Source of the DNA: Anaspis maculata
Taxonomy: Eukaryota > Arthropoda > Insecta > Coleoptera > Scraptiidae
Direction of reading: 5' to 3'
DNA: 64,000 nucleotides
NCBI GenBank assembly: GCA_949128115.1
Contig: OX421961.1
Span: forward strand, 124,189,050 to 124,253,049
Under the pieces are notes generated by a model. That model saw nothing but the letters and a program-made list of their open reading frames with translations, had not been told where the DNA came from and searched no databases. Positions 12,000-23,884 of the stretch are shown here, piece by piece. Position numbers and translations under genes: made by a program. Position 1 is the stretch's first letter. The number at the start of each line of letters is the position of its first letter.

Positions 12000-14630
12000 G
12001 ATGGCAAAAATACGTTCCGTGGCGCTGAAGTGATAAATCCGAAGCGAAATTCGTCCCCAGAAAATAGGAAATATTAATAAATTCGGGGAAGACGGAGTGG
12101 ATTAAATATTGAGAGGATGAAATTATCTTGGTGGGTAATAACCGAGACGGCGGCGCCTAATGGGGTACGATCGAGGGCGTGGGGCGTCGTCGCGCGGCCA
12201 AACAAGTTAAGAAACCAAAGGAAGTATCCACCTGTTGCGCCTTTCTTAAAGGGGATTCCTTGTAAGAAATCCGATTCCTTGCCTCTCCGCCCCGTAAGGA
12301 GGCGCAACAGTTGGTCCCTTATCCTGTATATATGCCATCACTTGACGACAAATCTTGAAGGCGGCGGCAGCGGGAACAGCCCGTTTCGTGAAATATTCAG
12401 CACACAGCCGCCTTCTCTCGAAATTATTTTATACCTTTACCTTTATGCCGCATCAAAGGTATACGTCAAAATTTTTATATCATACCTGTCTCTTCAGCGA
12501 TGACAATCCTTGTGAATTATACAGAGGGTTGGCCCCGGCCAGGACGCTTCGCACGTCATCACACGACTTCTTCAGGTCTTTTTATTCATCATTCATCGCG
12601 TATGGAAAATCCCATATTTTCGAATATGATTTGGGTTTTGACCTTTCGGACGATCGCGGTTGCGAAAGAAAAGCGTTTCGGTCAGCATGGCAGATCTATA
12701 TAAGTTGACAGTATATCGGTAATATTGCATCACGGATAAAAGGTTCGCGTCGATAAAACTGTATGCATTAGATATGTCCCCTTTAGCTGTTTAGCCCTCA
12801 AATTGATAGGGTGAGGCCGGCGAGGTTTCCTGCGGACGCGTGCTGGTCACGTGTTTGTGAATATTACTTTTCTTCAACTTGTGTGCTGTGTGCTCAAGTT
12901 TTTGTAACGTTTTGGGAGACACAAAGAGATAGTGTGGGAACAGAGGGTGTGTGGTAAATCATCAAGTTGATTATTCGGGTCTTGTTTCAATATTTTCAGG
13001 CTTATTTTCACATAAATGAGTAGCATCTGCCTTCTCATTTCTGATCATGTACTTCATAAGCAGAATAATATATGATTCATGTACGAGTACCTCTACTCAG
13101 AGTTCTCGCCGGTCCTCTGTTCCTCCATAGTTCCCAAAGCTCCCCCAGGATTCGTATAAATTTTTCTCTCGGAGTTCCACACATACTTTCCTAAGATAAA
13201 GTTTCCTTAGAGCTACTGTCCTAAGTTTTACAGAAGAGGCCCTCATTTTCATGAAGATTCACCTCTAGTTCTCTTTGACAGAGTCGAATGTTCTTAAAAG
13301 ATGTTTTTGAAGGCTGAAGATCTTGCAACACGTGTCAAAGGCTGCTCGTGAATTTGAACTGTAGCTTCAGTCTTCGAAATACGAATTAGCCATTTTCGGT
13401 GAAGCCATCGAACACAGCCCTATATCTGAGAATAAAAGCAAAAATTTTGAATCAAATTATTGTTCGAATTGAATAAAAAATTATTGTTGAATCACCTTAT
13501 AGAAGCCTGGAAAGAATCTCATCTACCGATTGGTATGAGACAAGCGGAAGGCACTGCGCTGTAAGCTTCTTGACTTTGTTCCATTCCAGCCGAAATCTGA
13601 TGATCTTACTTCCACCACCATAACTTACTTATGCTGATTCAATTATTACAGAAAAAGCTCCAAGGCTATGGAATCACTGCGGGTTGGCCTTGTCAGAAGT
13701 TGAAAACTTCAATTTACAGTCAAAGTAGGAACAAGTCTGGCTTCTTCCATTGCACCAGTTATTTTTCTCATGACGCCTCATCACAAGAGGTTTCAGCAAG
13801 GCTTCCTGCAAATATCAGGCCCACACGGGTGACTGGTTGAACGCTTTGCAATCACCGTCACCTCAGTTGATACCTTGTTCCAGCCGCGAAATTCGAGTTG
13901 AAAATAATGCTTTTGGTAAGTCAACTCAAGCTCAACATCAGAGTTCATCAACAATTCGAAAACGTTTGGTGATAATCTTTGATGTCGAACTCGATTTGGC
14001 TTCCCCAAAAGCAATATTTTCATATTTTCAACACAAATGTCAGGTTTTGCGGCCGTCTGGAGGTACAGAATTTGGAACAAGGTAGTATCGGCACCAATCT
14101 TCCAGACGAGCCCTTTTAAGTCATCCTTCCAGTACTAAGATTCCAGTACTTCCAGAGCTAATATTCCCTCAGTTTACGAACCTTCTGGATGCGCCCATGG
14201 TTTACAATGACAAAGCACCTGACGAGCAAAGCAAAGCACTCTTGTCCTAATGGGAGAAAAGAAAGTAATCTGGGATAAGCCTGTCGTGTGCAGCAGTGTT
14301 AATGCTGAGGCAATACAAAGAAACCAGTACGAAGAACTTTGAGATCGCCACATTTTCGTGCTTGGTGGCACATGAAACCTGTCTTAGGTTGAAGATGCTC
14401 TTCATTTTATTTCAGGCTGTTGGACTAAGATACAAAATAGCCGCCAAACGACCACCTAGCTGCAAAATTTTTATTTAATCAAGCAGCAAGCAGCATATGC
14501 AGCAAGGGAGAAGTTCTCAGTCATATTTTGCTTGTGAGAATTTCTTTTTTTTTTGGTTGTAACAGTAATTGAATTCCATGTTGCAATTACGTTGATTGCT
14601 GATCCTTCAACTTTACATCAATTATTCAAC
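12000..14630. other. Unique DNA, no gene seen; one short hairpin
   Basis: A perfect 10-bp inverted pair CTGTTGCGCC/GGCGCAACAG lies near 12,232-12,310. Several overlapping small frames on both strands (12,117-12,708) look like low-stop chance reading in slightly GC-richer DNA. No exon recognised to 14,630. Confidence 0.35.
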
Positions 14631-14633
14631 GTT

Positions 14634-14673
14634 GCTTTAGCGGTGGAAGGTGGGCTTTAGCGGTGGAAGGTGG
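14634..14673. repeat. Perfect 20-bp tandem duplication
   Basis: The unit GCTTTAGCGGTGGAAGGTGG is present twice without mismatch, a recent local slip. Confidence 0.9.
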
Positions 14674-14793
14674 AAGTTGATGAACGGTTAAATTTTACTG
14701 AAACTAAATACGTTGCTGAAAGGTTTACATTTCAACGTTACAATAACGAATTATGTAGCATTCGTACTGTACAAGACCACTGCAAATCCTTCT

Positions 14794-15213
14794 TCAATTT
14801 TTGAATACAGCAAAAAATTCAACGAACGTTTCGTGGACTACAGTGAGTGATAGTTGTGGATCAAATAGGAAAAACTTCAAAATTGTACGGGATGGGGTGC
14901 CTTTTTCCGTAAAAAAACATCTTACTAATCGTTTTGGTGTGATGGTATGGACTAATCTGTTGACATTGTTTGATGGAAGATTTCCAAAACTGAAAATTTT
15001 TTGAGTACTACTCAAGTATGAATCATCAAACCACTTCCTTGGAACCACATCGGTCACTTCTTCAAAGTCCAAAGTGAAGATTTGGAATACTGGTTCAAGA
15101 ACGCGCCCAGAGAGGGCGTCTGATCTCATCTCATCGGCGTCTCGTTTTTTGCAAATGTCAGCTTCAAACCAGTCTAATAATGGTGGATTCATGCATAGAA
15201 ATTTAAGATTCAA
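14794..15213 (-). CDS. Unrecognised 139-codon open frame
   Basis: One of the longer uninterrupted frames outside the LINE and satellites. I do not recognise the protein. A stretch reading LDFEEVTDVVPRKWFDD has ordinary protein composition and is loosely reminiscent of the 'VVPSxW' segment that precedes DUF4806-type proteins in insects, but this is a memory-level resemblance only. The first codons fall inside the left arm of the inverted repeat at 15,180-15,308, so the ATG may be fortuitous. It could be a decayed gene or transposon fragment, or chance. Confidence 0.25.
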   Translation of the reverse strand: MNLKFLCMNPPLLDWFEADICKKRDADEMRSDALSGRVLEPVFQIFTLDFEEVTDVVPRKWFDDSYLSSTQKIFSFGNLPSNNVNRLVHTITPKRLVRCFFTEKGTPSRTILKFFLFDPQLSLTVVHETFVEFFAVFKN

Positions 15214-15308
15214 AATTTAACATTTAATTTTATCTCCATAAGAAACCAATGGGTGAACACTTAAATGTTAAATCTTAAATTTTAAATTTCCATGCATGAA
15301 TCCACCAT
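15180..15308. mobile_element. Inverted-repeat MITE-like element, 46-bp arms
   Basis: The outer 17 bases (ATGGTGGATTCATGCAT, 15,180-15,196) are perfectly mirrored at 15,292-15,308. The remaining ~29 bases of each arm match with several mismatches. The loop is about 37 bp. It may be a small hairpin MITE; flanking duplication not clear. Confidence 0.6.
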
Positions 15309-15854
15309 AATATACAATATAATTATGTACTAGTTCAGACCAGAACCTTCAAGGCCTTTCCTAAAGAGGTCTGGAATACTGTGGGATGCAGAAGCGGGTA
15401 TATAAGGAGCGGCTTGAAATTGGAGAAGGTGAAGTTGAACTTAGAGCAACAATAAGAAGACAGCGAGGTCAGGTAGAGCGAGCGTAATCCAAGGGATTTT
15501 GTTCTTTTGGGAACCGCACATTGGTGGTAGGTGCTCTCAATTATTTAAGTACTCAACGTAACTTTGTGACAATACCTAAAAGCGAGATCTGGCTTTCAAA
15601 GTTATCCTCTAAAAAACCGTTTTTTTTGTCATGATTTCTAGATCTTTCTTGCTAAAAGTTTATACAGATAGTTCCCAGATACATGCCTGTGAGTGAATAA
15701 CAATAGCCAATAAAAATTTTTTTCTCGAAATATCTAGTGGCGTAGAGTAGAATTAGAGAGCTGTTTCCATTTTCCTTGTGGAAAGATTTTGACGATTGTT
15801 CGGTGTCGAAAAAATTCGTTTAGTCAATTTTGATTAGAGGCACATTCACGTTAA

Positions 15855-16079
15855 GAGTTTGAATGTGTTAAAAACCAATCCAGCCAATTTTACCATTCAA
15901 AAATAAGAAAAGAAGCTGAAAACATTCTGATTTCTTCCGTGAGAGAGTTGACTCTTCAACGTTTGGAAACGTATCTTCTGTGAGCTTTCTCTCTATTTTT
16001 AATTTTTTTTTTGTTGTTCCATTTCCTTTCAAATTGAAGAAAAAAACGCAATAGTCAGACTTCTCTTCGTGGTGGGCTT
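15855..16079 (+). repeat. Host repeat R, copy 1 left part
   Basis: Contains AATGTGTTAAAAACCA, a CCAATTTTA stretch and TTCGTGGTGGG in the same order as 17,590-18,110. It is interrupted at 16,080 by a large palindromic insertion and resumes at 16,879 (CTAAAAGTTTTATGATC, against CAAAGTTTGATGATC in copy 2). Confidence 0.6.
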
Positions 16080-16878
16080 AAGAGTCCTCTGTACGCTTAA
16101 AGCAGCTCCGACTAAAAGGCCTCTAAATCGAAGGCGGCTATTCTCTCCCAACTGGTATTTGGTGATTATACTTCGTATCTCCATAAAAACATGTGAATGG
16201 GAAAAAATCCAAGAAAAGCCGATCACAGCCGAAGATAGTCAAATTTCACGGGCGCCATCCTTGGGCCTTTATTTGACTTGGAAGAAAATTCCTTTTTCCA
16301 AGGTGAACTCTCTACAGTATTCTGCACCAACGTACCGGGTGATTTTTTGATAAAATATCTGGAGCCGAAGTTATTTGGCTGTGAAAATTGTTTAAAAAAT
16401 GCTCAAAAATTTGGAGCTCCATATCTTCAGCTGGAATGTTTTTATTGAAAAACCACCCGGTACGATTGTGCAGAATACTGTTGAGAGTCCACCCTGAAAA
16501 AATGATTATTGTTTCAAATCAAATAAAGGCCCTAGGGTGGCGCGCGTAAGATTTGACTATCTTTGGCTGTGATCGGTTTTTCTCGGATTTTTTTCCGTTT
16601 ACATGTTTATATAGAGATATGAAGTGAAATCTCCAAATGCCAGTTCAAAGAAAATCACCGGCTTCGATTCAGAAGCATTTTAGTTGGAGCCACTCTGAGC
16701 GTATAGACAATACAAATAGAGAAGACCATATGTTATCACCACCGTCGTCACGGATATTGGGGCATCAAAAATCAGCCAATCTTTTTTTGAATGATGAACT
16801 CACCTGGTTCCTACGCAACCGTAAAAATCCGTGACGACATGTGTCTTTTCTATTTGTTTTGTCTATACAGAGGACTCC
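16080..16878. mobile_element. Large palindromic (foldback) insertion
   Basis: Left arm about 16,080-16,375 and right arm about 16,410-16,703 are inverted copies over roughly 290 bp, with ends AGAGTCCTCTGTACGC and CAGAGGACTCC. A small TA-flanked MITE (16,704-16,864) splits the right arm a few bases from its end. The borders carry TTAA on the left and CTAA on the right, or TA on both, so the target duplication is TA or TTAA. The pre-insertion sequence is preserved in repeat R copy 2 near 18,090-18,110. No coding capacity. Confidence 0.75.
16704..16864. mobile_element. 161-bp MITE with TA duplication, nested
   Basis: TIRs TAGACAATACAAATAGAGAA and its inverted partner (16,841-16,864) with few mismatches. 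TA dinucleotides flank both sides (16,702-16,703 and 16,865-16,866). TA target and short non-coding body fit a Tc1/mariner-dependent MITE. It lies inside the right arm of the palindrome, which dates it as the younger insertion. Confidence 0.7.
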
Positions 16879-17119
16879 TAAAAGTTTTATGATCAGCGAA
16901 GGGGGTTGTCAACCCAAATATTATACACAATTTCGGTATGTTAATTACGTTAAATTTCTAGAAGTGTATACTGTATATTATTTGGTTGACAAAAACGTTC
17001 AAGCACACAATATCCTGTAAACATAACCTAAACAACACATAAACAATATTTTGTTAACATTTCGGACGTTTGCTTTCTCACTCGTTTCAAACGTTTCATT
17101 ACGATGTTGTGCTCACAAG

Positions 17120-17372
17120 GTTATCTTCCCATTGGCTATCATGGATTTACTACATTTGGATTATATCAAAATGTGAATAATTTCACTGAAATAATTTGTA
17201 AAGATAATTTATGCTAGTCAGTATTTTAAGGAAAAAGATTCAAACTAAAAAAAAAAGATACACAAAGTCACAAACCTAAAAAAGTAAAATTTTTTTTTTT
17301 TGAAATTTTAGAAGTATTCTAAACTATGCTAATAAACACCTCACATAATTTATCGGTTGTCATGGTCCGCAG
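17120..17372. other. AT-rich spacer, no gene seen
   Basis: AT-rich sequence with A and T runs. The last ~45 bases match the junction of the hairpin-family repeat at 6948-6990 in inverted orientation. Confidence 0.4.
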
Positions 17373-17373
17373 C

Positions 17374-17484
17374 CTGAGGTGCGAAGCACCGAGGTTTGTA
17401 GTGAAAAATGGGCAAGCAACGAGGTGCGAAGCACCAAGGTTTATAGCGAGAAAAGGGTAACCAACGAGGTGCGAAGCACCGAGG
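17374..17484 (-). repeat. Hairpin repeat array, inverted copy, 3 units
   Basis: The word GAGGTGCGAAGCACC occurs three times (starting near 17,375, 17,421 and 17,466), spaced 46 and 45 bp like the array at 6838-6947 but in the opposite orientation. Similar TTTATAGCGAG spacers separate the units. Confidence 0.85.
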
Positions 17485-17589
17485 TGTATAGCGCAGAAGC
17501 GGCTATTCAACGAGATGAATTTCCAATATCGTCCGATTTCGGAAAAACTGCATTCAGAAAATTTTGATTACTGGCAAACTTACGTTAAA

Positions 17590-18110
17590 ATTTTGAATGT
17601 GTTAAAAACCATCCGTGCCAATTTTAAGGACGGAGTTACATTGGTAAAATAAGCGTTGGGGTCTGATCCCTGTCGGCTTATTCCTTGACAGAATGTTATC
17701 ATATAGGTTTCTTTCGAGCTACAAGGATGTACCTGTAGGTTTGAGTCCAATGAAGTTTCCAAAATCGATATTTTTCTTTTGATTTTTGGATTTTGAAAAT
17801 GCCAATCGGCTCAAACCAAAGTAAATCTTTGTAGCTCTCGAAAAAGACTTAAACGGTGAGATTCTGTCAAGGAATAAACTCACAGGGATTGATTCCGCAA
17901 CGCTTATTTTACCAATTGAACTCCGTCCTTGAAATTAAAAAATTAAAGTTGAAAACTTTCTGCTTTTTCAAGTACCTAAAATAAACTTGAGTCATTAAGA
18001 TTCGGAAAAGTATCTTTAAGAGGCTATCTTTTTCTGTATTTTATTTTAAATCGAAGGGAAAGTAGCCTTGGGATGTTTAGTTTCGTGGTGGGTTCAAAGT
18101 TTGATGATCT
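17590..18110 (+). repeat. Host repeat R, copy 2 (interrupted)
   Basis: Same order of blocks as 15,855-16,079: AATGTGTTAAAAACCA, CCAATTTTA, a GAAAACTTTCTG stretch, GTATCTT, TTCGTGGTGGG. It carries an insertion at 17,626-17,930 that copy 1 lacks, and lacks the large insertion copy 1 has. Confidence 0.6.
17626..17930. mobile_element. 305-bp palindromic MITE
   Basis: Ends AAGGACGGAGTT and CTCCGTCCTT. Inverted similarity runs inward for about 110 bp on each side (AAATAAGCG-TG, TTATTCCTTGACAGAAT and GAGCTACAA have inverted partners). The corresponding site in repeat R copy 1 (near 15,893) has no insertion. Target duplication not resolved. Confidence 0.7.
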
Positions 18111-21100
18111 GGAGCATTCAAATATTCTATACAATTTTTGTATTCATATTAATTTTTGAATTTTTTTCTACCAGTACCGAATATCTAAAAAACTAACGAA
18201 CTACCGTATAATTTGGATGCATGAATTCATTACCGTCCGCTTTCTCATTAGAATGAGCCATCCGCTTTCCAATTTTCTGGCACATACACCTCCTATATGC
18301 CCAAGTCAATTTGAATATTAGTCTTCAGTTCAACCGGGTACGTCAACCGTGACCCTTTAAACATTCTGCTATATGCCTAACCGTTCGTTGCGGTGACGCG
18401 ACGCCCGATAAGAAAAGTCAGTCGTCATCATTTGCGTTCAAGTACACAATGCAATATGGGCATTGGGCGCTGATGATGGCATATGTCCTCAAAGTCGGGT
18501 ATACGCACCAATCTAACCTACGAGCACACCGCCATAAGAATCGTATGAAACCACCCAGACATCTGGTACGAGACGCGGATCGCCCTTGTTTGTAGACCGT
18601 GGCAGCGGCCAGGTGGTAATTTCTTTCAAGGGGAGAGTTACCTAGCAGATGTGTTTTACCCCTTACGTTACCCTTACCAGTTTTGCCAACGTGCGCTTGG
18701 GCTTCTTATCGCCGGCATACCTCCAGTGAGTGATGTATGGAACAAGCATGAAACAGGCCACTTGCTGAACTAACCGGGTTTTTGTTACTGCGACTAATGT
18801 TCATACCGTGTATGAACCCTTGCTACAGAATCATTTTTATACCGTATATCCTTCCCTCAGAAAAGTTTTCATTCGAAGTAATTTCCTCAATCTTTTTTTG
18901 TTTGATTTTATTCCGTTAAAGCATTTCAAAATCAAGTGAAGCGAATCCCTTTGCCCTTTCTGACCGCTTTAATCAAGCTCTAGCCATTTTTTCGCTTATT
19001 ATAAATAATAATTATTCATCACTGTTTTATTATCGCTTTCCTTCTTTATACTCTTTCCAATTCTGAAACCTTTTTTATTTGAAAGCACGCTTCGTTTTGT
19101 TTTTATTCTAAGGGTAGTTTTACCGGAAGTAAACTTTTTTTATCTTATCTCGGCCTCTTTTATTTTTGTGGCACTTTTGAACTGTTCCTTCCCGTTGTTG
19201 TCTTCCCGAACTGTTAGTCAGTCACGCGATGATACAGCGGAAATTGCATAACACCCAGCGAAGTTAAAAACAAACAAATTAACAATCTAATAAAATAATA
19301 ATAACATCTCGCACGATGTTGATGATGATGACTTCTATACAGCGTAAATCCTGGATAACTAATGCTTCTCGGACCGTGCATAGCCATCAGCGGATATCCT
19401 TAAATCCACGCTAGCATATCCACCTATGTGTCCGTACCGGAAACATCCAGCGCATTAAATTAAACTCAAAGATTCACCGCAAATGTGACTACTTGTCCTC
19501 TCTCAGGGATTTCATCGTCATCGTCATACCAATATCGACTTGAATAAACACGATAAATTTTGCAGAAAACTACAACGTTTGCGACATCAAAAAGGTCGTA
19601 AAAGCATGTGTGTGAGCTACTTGTGGCTATTATCGCTGACGAGCCTCTCCACCAGTTCCACCGCTGCGCATCCTCGAAAGAGAGGGCGCTCGTGTCGCTT
19701 ACACTCGAGGACCAAAACACTAAACGCAAACGTTGTCCTTTTTGTCCGTTCCGTCCTTTTTTTGTGCTCGAAAACGAACAAAAAAAATCAAAAGATTTGA
19801 TTATCAGCTAGCGAATATAAAAAAGCACCGAGCACACGCAAAGTGTCTTTCAAAGCTCGCCACAGGTGTGTCGCAAGCTCGTTCCCGAGATAAACATAAA
19901 AGATAAACACCTTGAAAGGCGGAGAGGTCTGCGCCATTCATAACCGGCGGAGGGGACCCCCGTAAAGAAAACTCGCTTGGGCCGCTGCACTAAGTGGCTT
20001 TAAAAGATTATACCACAGGTGTGTCTTTGAATCCCACACACCACCACCGCATACGAACCTCCCCTACGGTGACGTCTTGTAAACAACACCGAACCGCATG
20101 ACGTCACAGCCGAGTGACCCGCAAGAAAAATCTGATTTCTGATTCAGTTCCATGTTCCAAGTAATTAAACTCAAGACTGGCGCCCGGGCGCCCCCTTCGG
20201 CTTTTCCTTAAACTTTACGTAATTGGGTACACCCTTCTTGATTAATTCGAAACGAATCCGCTCCGGTAAAGTTTCTAATTTGCATTTGCCGACCAACTAC
20301 TGCTGATAGGTAGCGTTCGCCGTTCGGGTTTATTTCAATTAATTCCGGAAAAATCGCAGGGCAACGTGTTTTTTGATGGAAAGGGGAGGAAGCAGCCCGG
20401 GAAAGTTTCTCAAGTCGTCCGAGTAACGATGTGGCGGTAAGTGTCGTCGTAGTGCACATAAACTTTGTCAATATCGCGCGGCGCAGTCTATGGCGGAGTC
20501 TATGGCTCTTCGGCCAAAGTTTGCTGTGGCCTTTGTGATCCGCCAAGGAATCTCTCCTATTGTAAGTACAGTCGCCTCTAAATGATCCTCACTCGGGTTG
20601 TCACTCGATGTAGTTACAATGGCCCCCGAGATTAATCGCCGGCTAGTTTGCAAGACCTTTACATAAACAGAACTGTCTTAATAAATCTCACACCTTTGTG
20701 TTCGGCCCGGTGTATCTGGGGCCGGGAGGGAGGAAGCGCATAATCTTTGGCAAGTCTGGGGGGCGATCCTGCCACGGGAATCCTTGTCGTGCGCTCGGAT
20801 GTTTGAGGCTCGGTGAGCCACCTGACTTGAAAGTACTTAAGTGAAATATATCGATCACAGTTGTTCACGCGGTAAGCTTTGTAAATTGGTTATTATTGCA
20901 GGCATACCGGAGCTTGTGGGGCGAGCAACGTAGGAGCGAGCCTCATGAAGCGAGCCCAATAAAAATTATTTGAACAGCGTGGTCGCGAACAAATGCTTAT
21001 CTTCATCGCCAACAAAGCCTTTTTTCTGATAACTCATCTCATATGCAAAGTTGACAGTTTTAGATGCTAAGTTGAAAATTTAACATAATCAAGGCGGTAG

Positions 21101-21280
21101 GTAGCACGGCTCAAGCTATATGCTGTCGTAAACGGTGAGGCCTTGAAAATTTTACAGATCTATTCCATGAGTCTGTAAAATATCTCAGCTTCAAATTATC
21201 CACTTAGCTACCATAAACGTGTACCTATAGAATGTCGTTTACTGAGAAAAAGAAAATAAAGGTTGAGGAACGATGGTCGA
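18111..21280. other. Unique, partly GC-rich DNA; no gene proven
   Basis: No repeat family recognised. GC-richer between about 19,600 and 20,850, with two CCACAGGTGTGTC words (19,862 and 20,014) and CRE-like sites near 20,070-20,106. Overlapping frames on both strands (for example 20,208-20,546 minus) have no recognisable motif. A regulatory block or untranslated exon is possible. Confidence 0.35.
20099..20106. promoter_or_regulatory. CRE palindrome TGACGTCA
   Basis: Perfect CREB/ATF site, with a one-mismatch TGACGTCT 29 bp upstream (20,070-20,077). It sits in GC-richer DNA like the pair at 4354 and 4414. Confidence 0.4.
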
Positions 21281-21591
21281 TCGTAGTTGGCTGTGGAATT
21301 AATTACAGTTTCAGCCACCTTTATGTTTTTTTTTCCGAACAAAACTATAGTCAAGTTCGCTCTCAAATTACACAGAATTTCAGTATTGGGATTCAATCAA
21401 CACCAAAAGAATGCGTGAACGGAGTTTGACTGTACTATTTCTGTTGGTGAACCAAAGTACCTATAGGAAGCTTCAGTGTCGCTGGAATTTTCAAGTTCTT
21501 CGAAATTTGAGTTTAGAACGAAATTCGGGGAATTTTGATACTAAAGTCGACGCATTTGAATGCAACATAGCGACTCGTTGGAGCATTCTTT

Positions 21592-22281
21592 TAGGGCCGT
21601 CTTGAGCGGGCGTGCGACTCGTACATGGCACAAGGGCGGCCAGATTCAGGAGGCGGCATTTCGGGCCAGAAATGTGTTTTTTCTATTTTTTTTTGCTTTT
21701 TCAATTTCACCCCCGCGGCCGCCCCTGATCATTTTGAAATTTTTGTTTGTTTTTTCATATTTTACGCCTGCGCCTGCGGCCCGGCCGCCCCTGAACATTT
21801 TTTTCCAAACGGTACAAAGGATACCTACCTTTAAAACACGTGAATATGAAATCAGATTTTGCAAGATCCTTGCTAAATTCTTGATTTCTACCAAAGGGCG
21901 GTGAAATCGTTATCGATTGGTAAGTACAGTACCTAGAAGCAGTTCGGTATTCAAGTGTAGTTATTATTTATTCCTAATAGACACGAGAAGAAGTCAGGCG
22001 TCTTATTTTAACGTTATTTTGTCTAATTCATGAACCGTCCGGTAGGTAAGTTAACTTTCGTTTATTTGTTCATTATATCGTTACTGACTACCTACTTGAA
22101 AAAACAATTTGGTTGAAAATGCGAAAATTGCAATTCTAGTCGCTGTTTCTGTTATTTTCATAGAATAAAATTTAAATTAAAGAAACTATATCTATACTAA
22201 ATTTAGGATTTGAAAAAATGGAGAAAGGGGCGGCCTAACAGTCTTTGCACGAGGGCGGCCAAATGTCTAGAGACGGCCCTG
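21592..22281. mobile_element. 690-bp hAT-like non-autonomous element
   Basis: Ends YAGGGCCGTCTTG and AGAGACGGCCCTG give an about 11-bp TIR. Flanking octamers CATTCTTT and CATTTTTT differ at one base and fit an 8-bp duplication. The insertion splits a satellite monomer between 'GTTGGAG' and 'GATCATGG', which are contiguous in other units. No transposase frame; the only long frames are low-complexity. hAT assignment rests on TIR style and duplication length (known for hAT). Confidence 0.8.
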
Positions 22282-23023
22282 CATTTTTTTGATCATGGCT
22301 TATAGCTGTAGTCAGAACTTGACCAGTTTTTGGCCAAATATGCCATTATCTACAATAAACCGGTCACGTTAGGCTCAAATTTAACAGAAGTTCACTTAGA
22401 ACTTCATAATTACTACTTGAAATAAAATTAATGACTAGAACTACTTCCACCACTTTTTCTGTTAGTGGACCATAGTATAGGAACGAGGTAGCTAAAATCT
22501 TTCCAGAAAGTTACTTTTAATTTGAACTTGGAATGAATTTCTGCGAACTTTGATACCAAACTCGACGTATCTGCGTTCAAAATATCGAATCTTTAAAGCA
22601 GCTTTTTGATAATTGCTGATGGCTATAGTTAGAACTTGATACAGTTTTGGTCAAATATGCTACTTCCACGATAGACAAGTCTAGTTTGGGCTCAAATTTC
22701 ACAGAAGTTCGCTAACAATGTGATCATTACCACTGAGAATGAAATAGATGATTTGGACCACTTTTATCACTTCTTCTTTTGGTGGACCGGAGTACCTATA
22801 GAACAGGGTAGCTGCAATTTTTCCGTGAAGTCATTTTACATTCGGATCAAGAATTGATTTCTGCGATCAAAATAGCGAATCATCAGAGTAGATTTCAGAT
22901 CATTGTCGACCCTGGATGGAATTTGATACCGTTTTGGTCACATATAGTGATTTTTCAAAATGAAATATTTTGAATATGAGTTCAAATTTCACAGAATTTG
23001 ATCAAGTACAGCAATATAATCAA

Positions 23024-23884
23024 TAGTAATATAACAAGTGCTTAGTGTTTTTTCAGTTGAATCGTTTCAACCCGAAAACAACTGTCAATCACGAGGGAAA
23101 AGTAGACCCGATATTATCTGACTAAAATCCCGAGACAAAGTCGAGGGATTTTGTCCAAGATAATATCGGGTCTACTTTTCGAGTGATTGATAGTTTGTTT
23201 GAAGAATTTAAAACATTTAACTCGAATAAAACCCAAAGCACGAGTTGAATTTAGCGGGTTATCGCCCAAATAGACTACTAGTAGAAATAGCTGGTCCAAT
23301 GCATCATAGTATTGAACTGTCAATTTCAAAGCATGCCTTGTTGAAAAAAAAATCAATTTCAAGAGAAGGGTAAAAATGTTTGTTTTTTCTTCTTTCTAAT
23401 AACTGAATACACTTGTGAAGCTCATAACTAAATCAAGCTAATTCTGCTTGGCTAAATGATAATTATCTTGCCATGAGTGGTAGTTCACAACACAGTAGTT
23501 TCACATGGGCGGTAGACTGGTAGAGCTAAAAGCTAAATGTCACTGACAGCTGTTGACAGCGCATGAAAGGAGAGTGCACAGTCGTGGATTAAGGAAAGGG
23601 CCTCGTTGCTGGAAACAATGCTGAAACGAAGTCTAATAGGTTGTAAAATTGTATTTTAGTAAGTGGAAGACCCTTTAAACGCACCAGTACTAAAATTTCA
23701 GTCCAAACAAGTATAAATACAGTCGTTTCAATCACATATTATTCGTGGGCCCAAAAATATTTCAATCCGGTGCTATTACCTAGTGTGCATTAATCACCTC
23801 CTAGTGTGCATTAATCGATAGCTTAAACCGAGTCACGTGGGTCTCATTCGGTTGTTCTGAATGGTTGAATTGGGTATGTGGGCG
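23024..23884 (+). mobile_element. Interspersed element, copy 2 of 3
   Basis: 861-bp unit inserted in a satellite B monomer, flanked by ATAATCAA (23,016-23,023) and ATAATCGA (23,885-23,892). It aligns with copy 1 (7924-8886, inverted) and copy 3 (33,021-34,305). It begins TAGTAATATAACAAGTGC and ends GGGTATGTGGGCG. It contains an 82-bp near-perfect hairpin at its left. No coding frame; class unknown. Confidence 0.8.
23098..23179. repeat. 82-bp strong hairpin inside copy 2
   Basis: Outer stem AAAAGTAGACCCGATATTAT (extending two more pairs) is mirrored exactly at the right. An inner 8-bp stem AAAATCCC/GGGATTTT stacks on it after a short bulge, with a GAGACAAAGTCGA loop. The hairpin is kept in copy 3 (33,103-33,180) and rearranged in copy 1. 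Confidence 0.85.

Noticed and set aside
12232..12310. 10-bp perfect inverted repeat as a terminator or structured RNA
   Set aside because: Too short and isolated; such pairs are expected by chance in 64 kb.
14634..14673. 20-bp tandem duplication as a regulatory pair
   Set aside because: A single perfect duplication is more simply a recent replication slip.
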